A stretch of DNA of 64,000 nucleotides, from NCBI GenBank assembly GCA_023014485.1, contig JAJOZX010000942.1, positions 796,501 through 860,500 on the forward strand, in the 5' to 3' direction. The notes beneath the pieces are model-generated. The model saw nothing but the letters and a program-made list of their open reading frames with translations. It was not told the origin of the DNA and made no database searches. Numbering within the stretch: position 1 is the first letter of the stretch; every line of letters begins with the position of its first letter. Of this stretch, positions 31,643-41,994 are shown in pieces. This DNA comes from Bathynomus jamesi. Taxonomy: Eukaryota > Arthropoda > Malacostraca > Isopoda > Cirolanidae. The position numbers and the translations under genes are program-made.

Positions 31643-31680
<38 letters not shown>
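31643..31680. repeat. (TA)n microsatellite following poly(A)
   Basis: TA run directly after the A-tail of the SINE-like unit. Confidence 0.95.
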
Positions 31681-31682
<2 letters not shown>

Positions 31683-32958
31683 GGAGAAATCCAATGACAA
31701 GGAGAAATGTAAATGCCATGAAAAGTCTTCTTTAATGCGCAACGTTTCGAGCAATACGCTCATCTTCAGGCTGTATAATAACAGTGTGAAATTAAAATCA
31801 ATAATTGAATGAAAAACAAGACAAAGAAAATTTCTATAACCTATTCATAAAGGCAAATTTTAAAAGACTGAAAAAGAGGGTTAAATTCTAAGTTATACAG
31901 ATTTACATATAAAATTAAGAAGCTATTTTTAAATACATATAGTAAATGTGAAATTAATACACTGGAAAAATTAACAATAGTACACTGGAATAATGAAACT
32001 AACTAACCTTTCACTGCAATTTCCGAGGCTAGACTAATTTAAGCAGAGGCAACACGAGAAAACATAAGATGGTGAGGGCGATTGGGGAAGGGGGGATTAT
32101 AAGGAATTGGGGAAGGAGGAGGGATTATAAGAAATTCAGAGGGACAGCTGATGAGTCAACATTTAGCGTAGGGGTCAAAGTTTTAATGTAAAGCGATTCC
32201 AAAATTCTAAGTGAGTTGGGACAAGTATTACAACCAAGAATTTTAAAATTGTCTAAAGTGACATCAGTTTTACATTTATACTGTGTTCCCAAATACTAGA
32301 AACTTCTTTAGTTTTTAAGATTTTACCTGTTCGGCCACTTATTCCCATATGCGAATAAAATCTAGCCCTGAGAGAGCGAACAGTGCTGCCAATGTAATTC
32401 CCAAGGAGACACCTAGGGCAGGTAAATAAATATACAACACCGCTACGCAACGAGTCAGGGGTTCGATCCTTCGCTGAGAAAAAGCTACCTAAAGACGTTT
32501 TATTAATAAATATGATGCGGAAATCAGTATGATAAAAAAATTTCCTTAACAACTTTGTAAATTTAAGCTTAAATTCCTTATTCAAAGGACCCATTTCAGG
32601 TACCAAGAAATATTTTATATCCTTCGGCACTGTAATACAAGGAAGTTGGGGGCTATAAACATTATTTAAGAAGGATCTAATTAGTTTATCTACATATTGA
32701 ACAGGAAAACTATTATTGGTAAAGTATGATCTTAGATTATTAAATTCATCATTAAGTAAGGTAAAACTAGAGGTCAAATTATATCCTCTGAACAGGAGAG
32801 TTTTAATACAAGACATCTTATAGTTGAAATCAGTAAAACTAAAAAAATTCATGCCCAAACCAGTCTGAAGATGAGCGTATTGCTCGAAACGTTGCGCATT
32901 AAAGAAGACTTTTCATGGCATTTACATTTCTCCTTGTCATTGGATTTCTCCTAAATAT
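31680..32958 (-). mobile_element. Penelope-like element, 5' truncated, with inverted terminal repeats
   Basis: About 95-bp perfect inverted repeats (31681-31775 and 32862-32956) start TTAGGAGAAATCCAATGAC and contain CTGAAGATGAGCGTATTGCT, then CGAAACGTTGCGC, a hammerhead-like arrangement. Inside is the C-terminal part of a Penelope protein with its GIY-YIG nuclease. Inverted terminal repeats are common in Penelope-like elements. Confidence 0.88.
32253..32858 (-). pseudogene. Penelope-like protein: reverse transcriptase end and GIY-YIG nuclease
   Basis: A 201-residue minus-strand frame begins in the last part of the reverse transcriptase (YVDKLIRSFLNNVY; LPCITVPKDIKYFLVPEM). It continues into a GIY-YIG domain: GVVYLFTCPRCLLGNYIGST, then RSLRARFYSHMG and SSIWEHS, with the conserved Tyr, the CPRC metal-like pair, Arg and His-rich HMG. 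In the family this nuclease makes the nick that primes reverse transcription. The catalytic reverse-transcriptase boxes are missing, so the copy is 5' truncated. The frame is open to its natural stop, which suggests a young insertion. Confidence 0.9.
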
Positions 32959-32990
32959 TAAATTGAAGCTCTGTAGAAGCAACCCGCATG

Positions 32991-32991
<1 letters not shown>

Positions 32992-33033
<42 letters not shown>
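32992..33033. repeat. (TA)n microsatellite
   Basis: Pure TA run just right of the Penelope-like element. Confidence 0.95.
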
Positions 33034-33038
<5 letters not shown>

Positions 33039-33139
33039 TGCCAGCTGTGCCTTGCACAGCAAAAACTCCCCAAAAACACAATCCAGGGGAAGACTAGAAG
33101 TGGCAAATGTTATTAAAACCTTCCCTGGATCTCCCTTAA

Positions 33140-33227
33140 CCCTATATGGACAACTGTTACAAATTTCTAACCTTTTCTATACACGCATTTATAACTTAAC
33201 CCTACAGAAAATTCTGTACATAGAGGG
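33140..33227 (-). mobile_element. TTAA-type MITE, copy B
   Basis: TTAA lies at 33136-33139 and 33228-33231. The ends CCCTATATGGACA and, in reverse, CCCTCTATGTACAG are inverted. The interior matches 15336-15424 in reverse (GTAGGGTTAAGTTATAAATG). Confidence 0.75.
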
Positions 33228-33724
33228 TTAATAGCATAAAGTGACCCAGTTATGCACAGTTCCTAATTACGCACACTGGTAAGGAAAACAAACATTGGAA
33301 ATACTGCAGTCAACTCCAATGTGAGTGTATGGGAACCCTTCAATTGCCTGCCAGACCTCTAAGTGGTAGTACGTCACTGTTGTGTGTATTGCATATTTTT
33401 GTGAGGCACTCCTTTAACTGTATTATGTATCACTCTGATCTAAAAATACATATCTAAGCTTCCTATCATGTGATTTAATACTGATTATTGTGGATTCAAG
33501 GGAGTTATTGTTTTTAAATATCCTTAAGTGCATATGTATTCATGAGTTCACTTAATTTAGCTACAATTTATATCTGGTTCTCATAATTTTGAAATATGTC
33601 ATATGTGCATTTTTAGGGAGTGTGTCCTAATAATGCACACTTAAATTAAATGAATAATTACAGCTAATTTGTTAACTATTCAGGGGAGTTTTTGTTTATA
33701 GGTACACAAAGGGACCAGTAGGCT

Positions 33725-34140
33725 ATGGCAGATGTCAAGTGGGCTGCATCTGGGATGGCAAAGGCTGTGGATGAAGTGAAATCTAAGAATGTTAGCCTGC
33801 AAAAAACCAGTCAAATGTACGAGTATAATATTCCTGTGCGAACCTTATGTGACCATGTAGAAAATACCCTGAGAGAGAAACATGGTCACCCTCCTGTGTT
33901 CACTAAACAGGAAGAGAATGAATTTGTTACTAAAATGAAACAACTGTCACAAATTGGGTTTGGATTGACACCGGAGGAAGTACAGAAAATAGTTTTTGAT
34001 ATTGCAGTGTTAGAGGAAAACTAATCCATTTAACAGAGAGACGGAACAGGCTAGTAGAAAATGGCTTTTAGGGTTCCTAGACTGCAACAAAGCTATTCAA
34101 CTAAGATTGAAAAGCTCAACTATGCTCATGGACAAAAAAT
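33725..34140 (+). pseudogene. pogo/Tigger-type transposase N-terminal half
   Basis: MADVKWAASGMAKAVDEVKS opens a pipsqueak/CENP-B-type helix-turn-helix (SLQKTSQMYEYNIPVRTLCDH), followed by the linker FTKQEENEFVTKMKQLSQIG and FGLTPEEVQKIVFDIA. After 34022 the frame shifts; the next frame gives NPFNRETEQASRKWLLGFL, the start of the second DNA-binding helix group. The DDE core is absent. I considered a host Jerky-like gene, but the inverted ends and the frameshift favour a transposon relic. Confidence 0.8.
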
Positions 34141-34246
34141 GAATAAAGAATGAGTAATGAATAAACTGCTTTCTTGATAAAATCTTGTTCATGAAGGTAT
34201 ATTATTTCCTTCTCTATTGTATTATCTGAAAAAGAATATGATATAC

Positions 34247-34265
34247 ACACACACACACACATATA

Positions 34266-34309
<44 letters not shown>

Positions 34310-34318
34310 TATATAAAA
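34247..34318. repeat. (CA)n-(TA)n microsatellite
   Basis: A CA run passes into a TA run within the pogo-like element. Confidence 0.9.
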
Positions 34319-34669
34319 TATCAACGTACCCATTTTTTGCATGATTAAAACAGAATGAGTGGTGTATGTAATTAGGCATTCAATGTGTGTGTGATTAGGA
34401 CACACTGTTCCTAATCATACACACTCAATACATTCCTGCAAAATTGACTTTCATGGCCCACATCAATTATTTGAAGACTTATATGTACATAAATAGCAGC
34501 GTGCATACCCAAACTACATTTAGGCACTATCTGGAGCCATCTAACTTCAATAGTTTTTCTTTAAAACTTGATTAAACCTTAGGTGTGCATAATTAGGGCA
34601 CTTTACCCTATGTGTACTGAATTTGGTGCAGATCACCTTAGCTATTTAGGCATGTACAAAGGAACAGCC

Positions 34670-35367
34670 ATTATCAAATTATTAGGTTTAAGCTATTGAT
34701 AGAAAACAATAAGGATAGTAATGTAATAGAAGTCCCTGATTTTTGTAGAGCCAATTTTGATAGTTTTGCGGACAGGATGAGAGTAGTGGACTGGGATAAC
34801 TTATTTATGGGTAATGACGCAAATTTTCATTGGGAGACATTTAAAGAAAGTTTTTTGAATAATGAAAGGGAGTTTATTCCTCATAGGCCCAAGCATGCTA
34901 GAAATCATAGTATGCCCAAGTGGTGGACTAGGGAAATAGGCAAGTTCATAAATGAGTGTAGCAAAGCATATAGACTTAATAAGCGCAATGGCACGGTAGC
35001 TAACTGTGATAGATATATCAAGCTTAGACATCAGGTTAAAAGATCAGGAATGCTAAGCATAATTTAGAGATACTTATAGCTGTGGATAGTAAACATAATC
35101 CAAAAACGTTTTTTGACTATGTGAATAATCGTAAGCCGATAAAAGATAATATAGGCCCTCTAGTGGACGCTAACAGCACTTTGGTTTCTGACAGTCAGGC
35201 AATGGCCTATTAGCTTAACGTTAATTGTTAGTAAACTTTTGGAATCCGTAGTTAGGGATCATATTATTGATCACTTAGAAAGTCGCAATTTGATTAATAG
35301 TAGTCAGCATGGGTTTCGACGCCATAGATCTTGTTTAACTAATTTGTTAGAATTTTATAATGAAATA
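34670..35367 (+). mobile_element. CR1-like LINE, plus copy, 5' segment
   Basis: This is the 5' truncated start of a LINE that continues at 36164-37104 and 41293-41917. The 5' end (ATCAAATTATTAGGTTTAAG) corresponds to an internal site of the minus copy near 50230. The stretch encodes the region between endonuclease and reverse transcriptase (RVVDWDNLFMGNDANFHWE; KWWTREIGKF). It then carries an internal deletion near 35203 that removes about 115 codons compared with the minus copy, and resumes at the ESVVRDHIIDHLESRN box. Confidence 0.88.
34696..35365 (+). pseudogene. CR1-like LINE polyprotein, segment 1
   Basis: Open from about 34696 to 35067, then shifted. It matches 50230-49760 of the minus copy (SNVIEVPDFCRANFDSF against SNVIDVPDFSRANFNSF). 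The later part, SSQHGFRRHRSCLTNLLEF at 35302-35365, is the reverse-transcriptase box QxGFR-x-x-S-C. The reading frame is interrupted at codon level by the MITE at 35368. Stops and the deletion make it non-functional. Confidence 0.85.
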
Positions 35368-36163
35368 CAGGAATACCCCACTTTACGAATTATTCCGTTC
35401 ATAAAGCAGGTGTTCGTAAAGCAGAGCATTATTTCCCATACATATAATGTTATATTTTGGGTTACGTTTTTTTCTTAAAAAATCGAAAAAAAAAAGGTTA
35501 TAAAACAGCAAATTTTGCAGAAAAAAATGTTTATTAACCTAGAAATGAAAGCAATGAACAAAGAAATAATACAAACGAAAGTAATGAACAAAGAAATACA
35601 ATAAAAATGTAAGCAATGAACAAAGAAATAGTACAAAACATTACATATGCAAATTTAGTTTTCATTAATAGATGCGTCAGTAGACATGCTTTTGGATTCG
35701 TTTCTTCTGATTAACGTCACAGTCTTTACTATCACTCTTTCGTTTTGGCATAATTGATGATGGGTACTGTAATTGCAATGTACGAAAAGAATATCAGTGA
35801 AACACTTAGCGTGCGCGAGAGTGAATAAAGCACAAACTCTCTTGTCAAAGCGCACATATAAACTGACAACAGCTGCGTTGCCACAGTGCAAAGTGAGCTA
35901 AAAGCGAGCTAACTTGGCACCGCTGTAATGCAGAATACGTAATAGAGTACAGTATGGTATGCGCGACGTAAGCATATTTTTTGTCTTAAAATCGAGCTAA
36001 CTAAGCACTGCTGTAATGCAGAATATTAGATTGTGGTATGCGCGACGTACGCATTTTATTTTTGTCTTTTATATTTCTTCATTTAATTTTTTATTTAGCG
36101 CAAATACAATTTCGTAAACCCGGGGTTTCGTAAAACGAAGCATCGTAAAGCGGGGTATTCCTG
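35368..36163. mobile_element. TA-flanked MITE inserted in the LINE
   Basis: The ends CAGGAATACCCCACTTTACG and, in reverse, CAGGAATACCCCGCTTTACG are flanked by TA (35366-35367 and 36164-36165). The minus LINE copy shows the uninterrupted target. The interior has three GTAAGCAATGAACAAAGAAAT-like units (35543-35635) and a tandem pair (about 35905-35985 and 35993-36070) sharing GCTGTAATGCAGAATA and TATGCGCGACGTA. Pogo/Tc1-type by its ends; no transposase. Confidence 0.9.
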
Positions 36164-37104
36164 TATTGCATGAATACAATAGGCATAGAGCAGCTGACAT
36201 TATTTATTTAGATTTTAAAAAAGCATCTGATACAATTCCGCATAGAAGATTAATTGCGAAGGTTAAAGCGCACAGTATACATGGTCAGGTAGCTAACTGG
36301 TTAGAGGAATGACTTTGTGCTAGGAAACAGAGGGTCGTTGTTAATGGTGGTGAATCAGGGTGGTTGGATGTAGGTAGTGGTGTTCCTCAGCATTCAGCGT
36401 TAGGAGCATTGCTATTCATAATCTACATTAATGACATGGACGATACTAAAATAGGCAGTAAAGTTGTTAACATGGATGATAGAAATAGGCTCCAAGACAA
36501 TGTAAATAGGATTATAGAGTGGATGGATAAGTGGCAGATGCAATTTAACGTAAACAAATGTAAAGTTTTGCATATAAGTTCTCGTAACAACAATTACACA
36601 TACATGATGGATGATAGACAATTAGCAAGTATTGACGAGGAAGTAGATTTAGACGTACATGTATCTAAGGATTTAAAAGTTAGGAACCAGTGCCTGGAGT
36701 CTTGCACAAAAGCTAATAGGATGTTAGGCTTCATAGCACATAATTTCAAATTTAAATCAAAGAATATTATATTGCCCCTTTATAAGTCCCTAGTCAGGCC
36801 TCATTTAGAATATGCCATTCAGTTTTGGTACCCGTATTTACATGAGGATATTGATAGGTTAGAAAGGGTTCAGTGTCATGCCACGAAACTAATTCCATCA
36901 TTGCGCAATGAGTCTTACGAAGATAGGATTAAAGAGTTAGACTTACATTCACTCGAAACTAGGAGATTAAGGGGGGAGCTTATTGAAGTTTTCAAAATTG
37001 TTACTAAAATTGATAATGTAAATTTTGACAAACTGTTCACTTTTGATAATAGCAAAACTTGTAATAACGGATTTAAGTTGCATGGCAGACATTTCATTAC
37101 TAAT
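36164..37104 (+). pseudogene. CR1-like LINE polyprotein, segment 2 (reverse transcriptase palm to C-terminal)
   Basis: It resumes the same LINE after the MITE: IIYLDFKKASDTIPHRRL near 36200, VVNGGESGWLDVGSGVPQ near 36340, YINDMDD near 36430. The segment holding the YADD/FADD box is deleted between YINDMD and DTKIGSKV. It continues MDKWQMQFNVNKCKVLH, then KANRMLGFIAHNFKFKSKN, then VRPHLEYAIQFWYPYL. At 37105 the coding region is cut by the 4.2-kb transposon and resumes at 41293. Confidence 0.9.
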
Positions 37105-37583
37105 GGGTCATTCCATGTCAACTCAGCCACAAAATGGCACTTTTTGCACTCACCCCTTTCAATTTTGCTCATACTTGGCACAATAGCAGATATACATGCC
37201 AAACTTAAATTCCCAAATTATTAGAGCTGACTGACCTTTGGTTACTGAGATACGAGGTCACAAAGTTGTGACATTTTGACCTTTTTTGCGTTAAATGACT
37301 ATTTTCAAAATGGTGTAACTAAAAAACTATTAAAGCTAGAGCATTGATTTTAGTCTCATTTTAAAGCTCTTTAGTAGCCCCTTGTTTATTGTCTCTTGTT
37401 AAATATCTCTATTATGAAAAATAAAAAAATCCCTTCAAAAGTTGATCTTTGACCTTGAATAAAAAAAAAAATACCTTCTAAAAAATTCAATTTTTTTACA
37501 TTAATACCTTGAGTCATGTACAACAAAATCCCAAGAAGCTGTAAGTGGCTGATAACTAGTTCAATGTATAAAAAATAAATGAA
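37105..37583 (+). repeat. Left long terminal inverted repeat of the 4.2-kb transposon
   Basis: Reverse complement of 40826-41292, with a few indels (the left copy has extra AAATGGCACTTTTTG near its start). Confidence 0.93.
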
Positions 37584-37960
37584 GTTGGCATCATTCTTCA
37601 ATTTTAGATTTTTTTTGTCAGTTCATTTATTTAAAAGTTCTGTTCTGATATAGTGTCAGTGAAGACTTAGTTCAACTTAACATTATTAGTTCAAAAACCT
37701 TTTTGTCACCTGTGCCAAAAGAAGTCTTTTAAAAGACAACCAGGGTTAAACCCCTCGACAGCCCCAAATCTACTGGAGTAGCGCTGATCCAAAGGCCCAA
37801 CTAGTATATAAGTACTGTCAACTTTACAGAGTTGACTTCAAGTTAAAGTTAATTTATTTTTACTAAATACATGTATAAAAATTTATTTAATAATTCATTA
37901 ATTGTTCATTGTTTTCTTTTCAGGATTTTCTTTGTGCTTTTGTGATTTCAGAGTACAAAC

Positions 37961-40384
37961 ATGGAACATTTAAAACTGAAACAGAAGTGTGCTGATCCTT
38001 TGCTACGTCACAAAGGTCAGTGTCGAAAGAAGAGTTTGAGAATTGTACCACAGGAACTTGTAAATAAGTTTCCCGATCTGCACTTAACACTACATCACAG
38101 ACTTTGTAAGCAGTGTAGAGAACATCTTGAGTCCTTGCCTGAGAAAGGAATAGGCACTTTGAATTCAGACATAAATGATGATTCTTCTTGTAGTAGTGAA
38201 CCACCTGAAGATTTTGAGAAAATTGAAAATGTTGACAATAGTGATGCATCAACTTCAGAGCAAAACCATGAGATGTGTACTTTGAATGCTTCTTTTGTTT
38301 CAATGGTGAATCACCATAAAAAAGAGAAAGCTTGTAGAGCAAAAGTCATATGGAGCTAAAAAACTAAGCAAGGTGACAGAGACAGTTAAGAAGAGAATGG
38401 AAACAGTTGCAGGAAAAGAGATTTCTGACTCACAATTTAAGGAGCCATCTGGAGATGTAGACTGTTTAGAAATAATAAATCAACTCGAGGAAAAATTCAA
38501 AAATGAAAATACTAAAAGAAGTGATAAAATAAAAATCCTCACTGTATTGCCCAAAAGTTGGAGCATTAGGAAAATTGCTTCAGAATTTAACACAACAAGG
38601 CATACAGCATCTATTGCTAAAAAAATAGTTGAAGAAAAAGGTGTCCTTTCAGACCTCCAAAGGGTGGGAAAAGAATTAAACAGGATACTGTTGACGCTAT
38701 TAAAGCATTTTATCTTTCAGAAGACATCAGTAGAACAATGCCAGGAAAGAAAGACTATTGTAGTATCATTGACAATGAAAGAGGAAGGATACATTTGCAA
38801 AAGCATCTTTTACTTTGCAATTTAAAAGAAGCCTATCATATTTTCAAAGAAAGAAATCCTTTGGTTAAGGTGGGATTCAGTAAATTTGCAGAATTGCGTC
38901 CAAAGCAGTGTGTTATTGCTGGAGCAACAGGAACTCACTCAGTATGTGTCTGTACAATTCATCAGAATGCCAAACTTATGTTTGTAGGAGCTGAATTAGA
39001 AAAACTAACTGCAAATGATGACACACCTATTAAGAATGTACGTCATTGTGTTGCCTTTATGGAATGCAATCCTGCCTCACAGAAATGCTGCCTCAGACAA
39101 TGTGAACAATGTGGAGATCCATCAGATTTAAAAAACAGACTACTGGACATATTTACAAACAACTTCATTGATATCATAAATTTTAAAAAGTGGACCAATA
39201 CAGATCGGTCAAATCTTGAATCAGTAGAACTGAATACAGATGAATATATTGACCAATTCTGTAACCAACTGAAAGAATACCAGATACATGACTTCAAGAC
39301 AAAGATGCAAGCAACTTATTACCGTGAAACAAAAATGTCTTTGAAAGATGGTGAGGTCCTTGCTGTGTGTGATTTTGCTGAAAATTATTCCTTTATTCTT
39401 CAAGATGAGGTTCAGAGCTTTCACTGGAACAATGAGATGGCTACTCTACATCCATTTGTTATTTACTATAAAAAGGAAGATGAGATTGCTCACCTTAGCT
39501 TTGTTATTATTTCAGAGTGTAACATCCATAACACAGTTGCTGTACATTTGTTTCAAAAGCATCTGATAAAATTCCTAAAAGATAATATCTCATCCATCGG
39601 TTCCATCCACAAAATAATTTACTTTTCAGATGGGTGTGCAGGACAGTATAAGAACTGCAAAAACTTTTTGAATCTTTGCCATCACAGAGATGATTTTGGA
39701 ATTGAGGCAGAATGGAATTTTTTTGCAACAAGTCATGGAAAGGGACCCTGTGATGGTGTTGGAGGCACAGTTAAGAGATTAGCTGCAAAAGCTAGTCTAC
39801 AACGACCTTATGATGAACAGATCCTTACTGCAGAACAGTTATATACATTTGCAAGTGAAAATATTGTAAATATAAAATGTCATTTTTCAACCAATAAAGA
39901 GCATGAAGAGGAAAGCCAACTTCTCCAAGAAAGACACTCAACTGCAAGGACTATTGCTGGTACACAGAAATTACACCATTTACAGCCAGTTTCATTGACT
40001 TCTCTTAAGGTTAAACATTATTCATTATCAGATTATTCAAATATTGAGAAAGTTACTGAAAAGGAAGAAGTTGTGACTGAGGAGAAAATACATGGTTTTG
40101 TTACTGCTGCATATGATGGCCATTGGTGGGTGGCATATGTGCTGGAAAAGATACCAGAGAATAGAGAAGTAAAAGTCACATTCCTTCATCCTCATGGCCC
40201 AAACCCATCATTTGTGTATCCTGGTCGACCAGATGAATTAATCTTACCATATTCAGATATTCTAACACAAGTTGAGGCATCTACTACTAATGGACGAACA
40301 TACAGGATTTGCAAAGAAGTTACTTTGAAGGCATCCAAAGCTTTGGCAGATCTACAGCACAGAAAGGTAAGAATTCAAAATTAA
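37961..40384 (+). pseudogene. DDE-like transposase of an unclassified multi-copy family, two frameshifts
   Basis: The start ATG at 37961 opens a cysteine-rich N-terminus (QKCADPLLRHK, LHHRLCKQCREHL). A frameshift lies at about 38290-38340 and another at about 38660-38690. The middle frame carries a helix-turn-helix-like stretch (ILTVLPKSWSIRKIASEFN). From MPGKKDYCSI (38738) a 548-residue frame is intact: GFSKFAELRPKQCVIAG, THSVCVCTIHQNAKLM, a C-x-x-C cluster (CCLRQCEQCG), VCDFAENYSFI at 39368, FSDGCAGQYKNCKNF at 39623, SHGKGPCDGVGGTVKRLAAK at 39731, and a C-terminal YDGHWWVAYVLE module. The DFAEN and SDG aspartates, with a later acidic residue, look like an RNase-H-fold transposase core. The family recurs in animal genomes; I cannot place it in a named superfamily with certainty. 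The product would be about 800 residues. Confidence 0.8.
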
Positions 40385-40825
40385 AATGGTCATGTAACTA
40401 TATATACACTGCATACATTTTAAGTTGTGATAAATGGAAATCAATGAGCACTATACCTATACATATTGTATGTACATTTTAATATGTTACTTGTATTTGT
40501 TAATTAGGTAGCTATCTAGGTATACATTAAAAATTGTTTTCTCTTCTAGAAATCACAATAAATTGGGTGGCCCACAAGAATCTTGTCAACTACTGAAAAC
40601 CATCACATACATGCACAACATACAGGTGAGGTGGGTAAAGAACAAATATTTAAAAATAAGCATTTGCTTGTTTGTAGAAGGCTGCAGATAGTATGTAGAT
40701 ATGGGTTGTATTTGTAAGAGATTGAGCTGACCTTAGACAAAAATGGTTACTGACATACAAGGTCACAAAGTCATGACTTTTTGACAATTTTTGTATAAAA
40801 TGACTTTTTTCAAAATGTTGCTTGA

Positions 40826-41292
40826 ATTCATTATTTTTTATACATTGAACTAGTTATCAGCCACTTACAGCTTCTTGGGATTTTGTTGTACATGACTCAA
40901 GGTATTAATGTAAAAAAATTGAATTTTTTAGAAGGTATTTTTTTTTTATTCAAGGTCAAAGGTCAACTTTTGAAGGGATTTTTTTATTTTTCACAGTAGA
41001 GATATTTAACAAGAGACAATAAACAAGGGGCTACTAAAGAGCTTTAAAATGAGACCAAAATCAATGCTCTAGCTTTAATAGTTTTTAGTTACACCGTTTT
41101 GAAAATAGTCATTTAACGCAAAAAAGGTCAAAATGTCACAACTTTGTGACCTTGTATCTCAGTAACCAAAGGTCAGTCAGCTCTAATAATTTGGGAATTT
41201 AAGTTTGGCATGTATATCTGCTATTGTGCCAAGTATGAGCAAAATTGAAAGGGGTGAGTGTTTTAGGTGGCTGACTTGACATGGAATGACCC
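40826..41292 (-). repeat. Right long terminal inverted repeat of the 4.2-kb transposon
   Basis: Counterpart of 37105-37583, ending GGAATGACCC before TAAT. Confidence 0.93.
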
Positions 41293-41917
41293 TAATGAAT
41301 AATCTTCCCATGTCCATTGTGAACTCTACCAGCGTAATATCACTAATATGCTTAAGAACCATTTAGATAGGCATTTAAAAATATTAACATTGTTTAAAAT
41401 AAAAAATAATTAGCAACAGGAGCTCTGGGGGTAATGGTTGAGGATGAGTCTGTTCATGATTAATGCCAGTGTGTGATATGCCAGCAAAAAAAAAAAAAAT
41501 TAGACTCATATGAACTTAGATGTAGCTCGTAGTATAAACTAACCCACCTTTTTTTTTCTTATCCTCTCCTTACTTGCATGTCTGTAGTTTGCATGGTATG
41601 ATAGTATTTGAGTTAAGACTGTGTTTGCATGGTTTGTAAGCGTTCTTATTTTACTTCTTTTCATCTTTCACCCCTTTCCTATTCTCTTCAACTATTTTTC
41701 CGACTTGTCAGCAGTGGCTGGCAGATGATGATGGTGAGTCTTTTTTCTCATTTTCTGAATGAATTTTAACCCACGAATGATGGGTTTTGCTACTTACTTA
41801 ACCCCTTATTCTCTTCTTTTAACCCCCTACTCTCTTCTTTTTCTAAGACTAACCTTAGAGTGGATCTTAGGGTCTTTGTTAGCCTTAGCTTCTGTAGATC
41901 TGTAAATCATCATCCCG
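41293..41917 (+). mobile_element. CR1-like LINE, plus copy, 3' end and 3' UTR
   Basis: The last codons (MLKNHLDRHLKILTLF) and stop are followed by a UTR containing GCCAGTGTGTGATATGCCAG and CTTGTCAGCAGTGGCTGGCA. It matches, in reverse, 47540-48090 of the minus copy. The shared end is near TTAGCCTTAGCTTCTG at 41880-41895. Confidence 0.88.
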
Positions 41918-41994
41918 TATATACACACAAGGTGTCCCATAAGTCCAGTCTCATAGGAAAATTTATTTTAAATTAAATTTATGAAAGTAATACA

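Larger units (their letters stand above)
33236..34606 (+). mobile_element. pogo-like element, deletion derivative
   Basis: The left ATAAAGTGACCCAGTTATGC and the reversed right TAAAGTGCCCTAATTATGC form inverted ends with shared subterminal CCTAATNATGCACAC motifs (33271, 33627, 34401). It keeps the 5' part of a transposase gene. A (CA)n(TA)n microsatellite at 34247-34318 interrupts the 3' half. Confidence 0.7.
37105..41292 (+). mobile_element. Complete 4.2-kb DNA transposon with about 470-bp inverted repeats
   Basis: Inverted repeats at 37105-37583 and 40826-41292 begin GGGTCATTCCATGTCAA and stay closely similar throughout, including GGTCACAAAGTTGTGACATT. TAAT lies immediately outside both ends (37101-37104 and 41293-41296), and the LINE reading continues across the insertion, so the boundaries are firm. 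The interior holds one transposase-like gene (37961-40384). A partial extra copy of the repeat interior lies at 40718-40820. A diverged relative starts at 60385. Confidence 0.92.

Noticed and set aside
33725..34024. A host pipsqueak/Jerky-like gene
   Set aside because: The frame shifts at 34022, the catalytic part is missing, and inverted pogo-like ends surround it, so a transposon relic is simpler.
34696..37224. Host gene with introns at 35368-36163 and 37105-41292
   Set aside because: The interruptions have transposon ends and target duplications, not splice sites, and the minus LINE copy lacks them.
37105..41292. Assignment to Kolobok or to a named Sola group
   Set aside because: The duplication is TAAT, not the TTAA expected of Kolobok, and I cannot verify Sola similarity without a search, so it was left unclassified.
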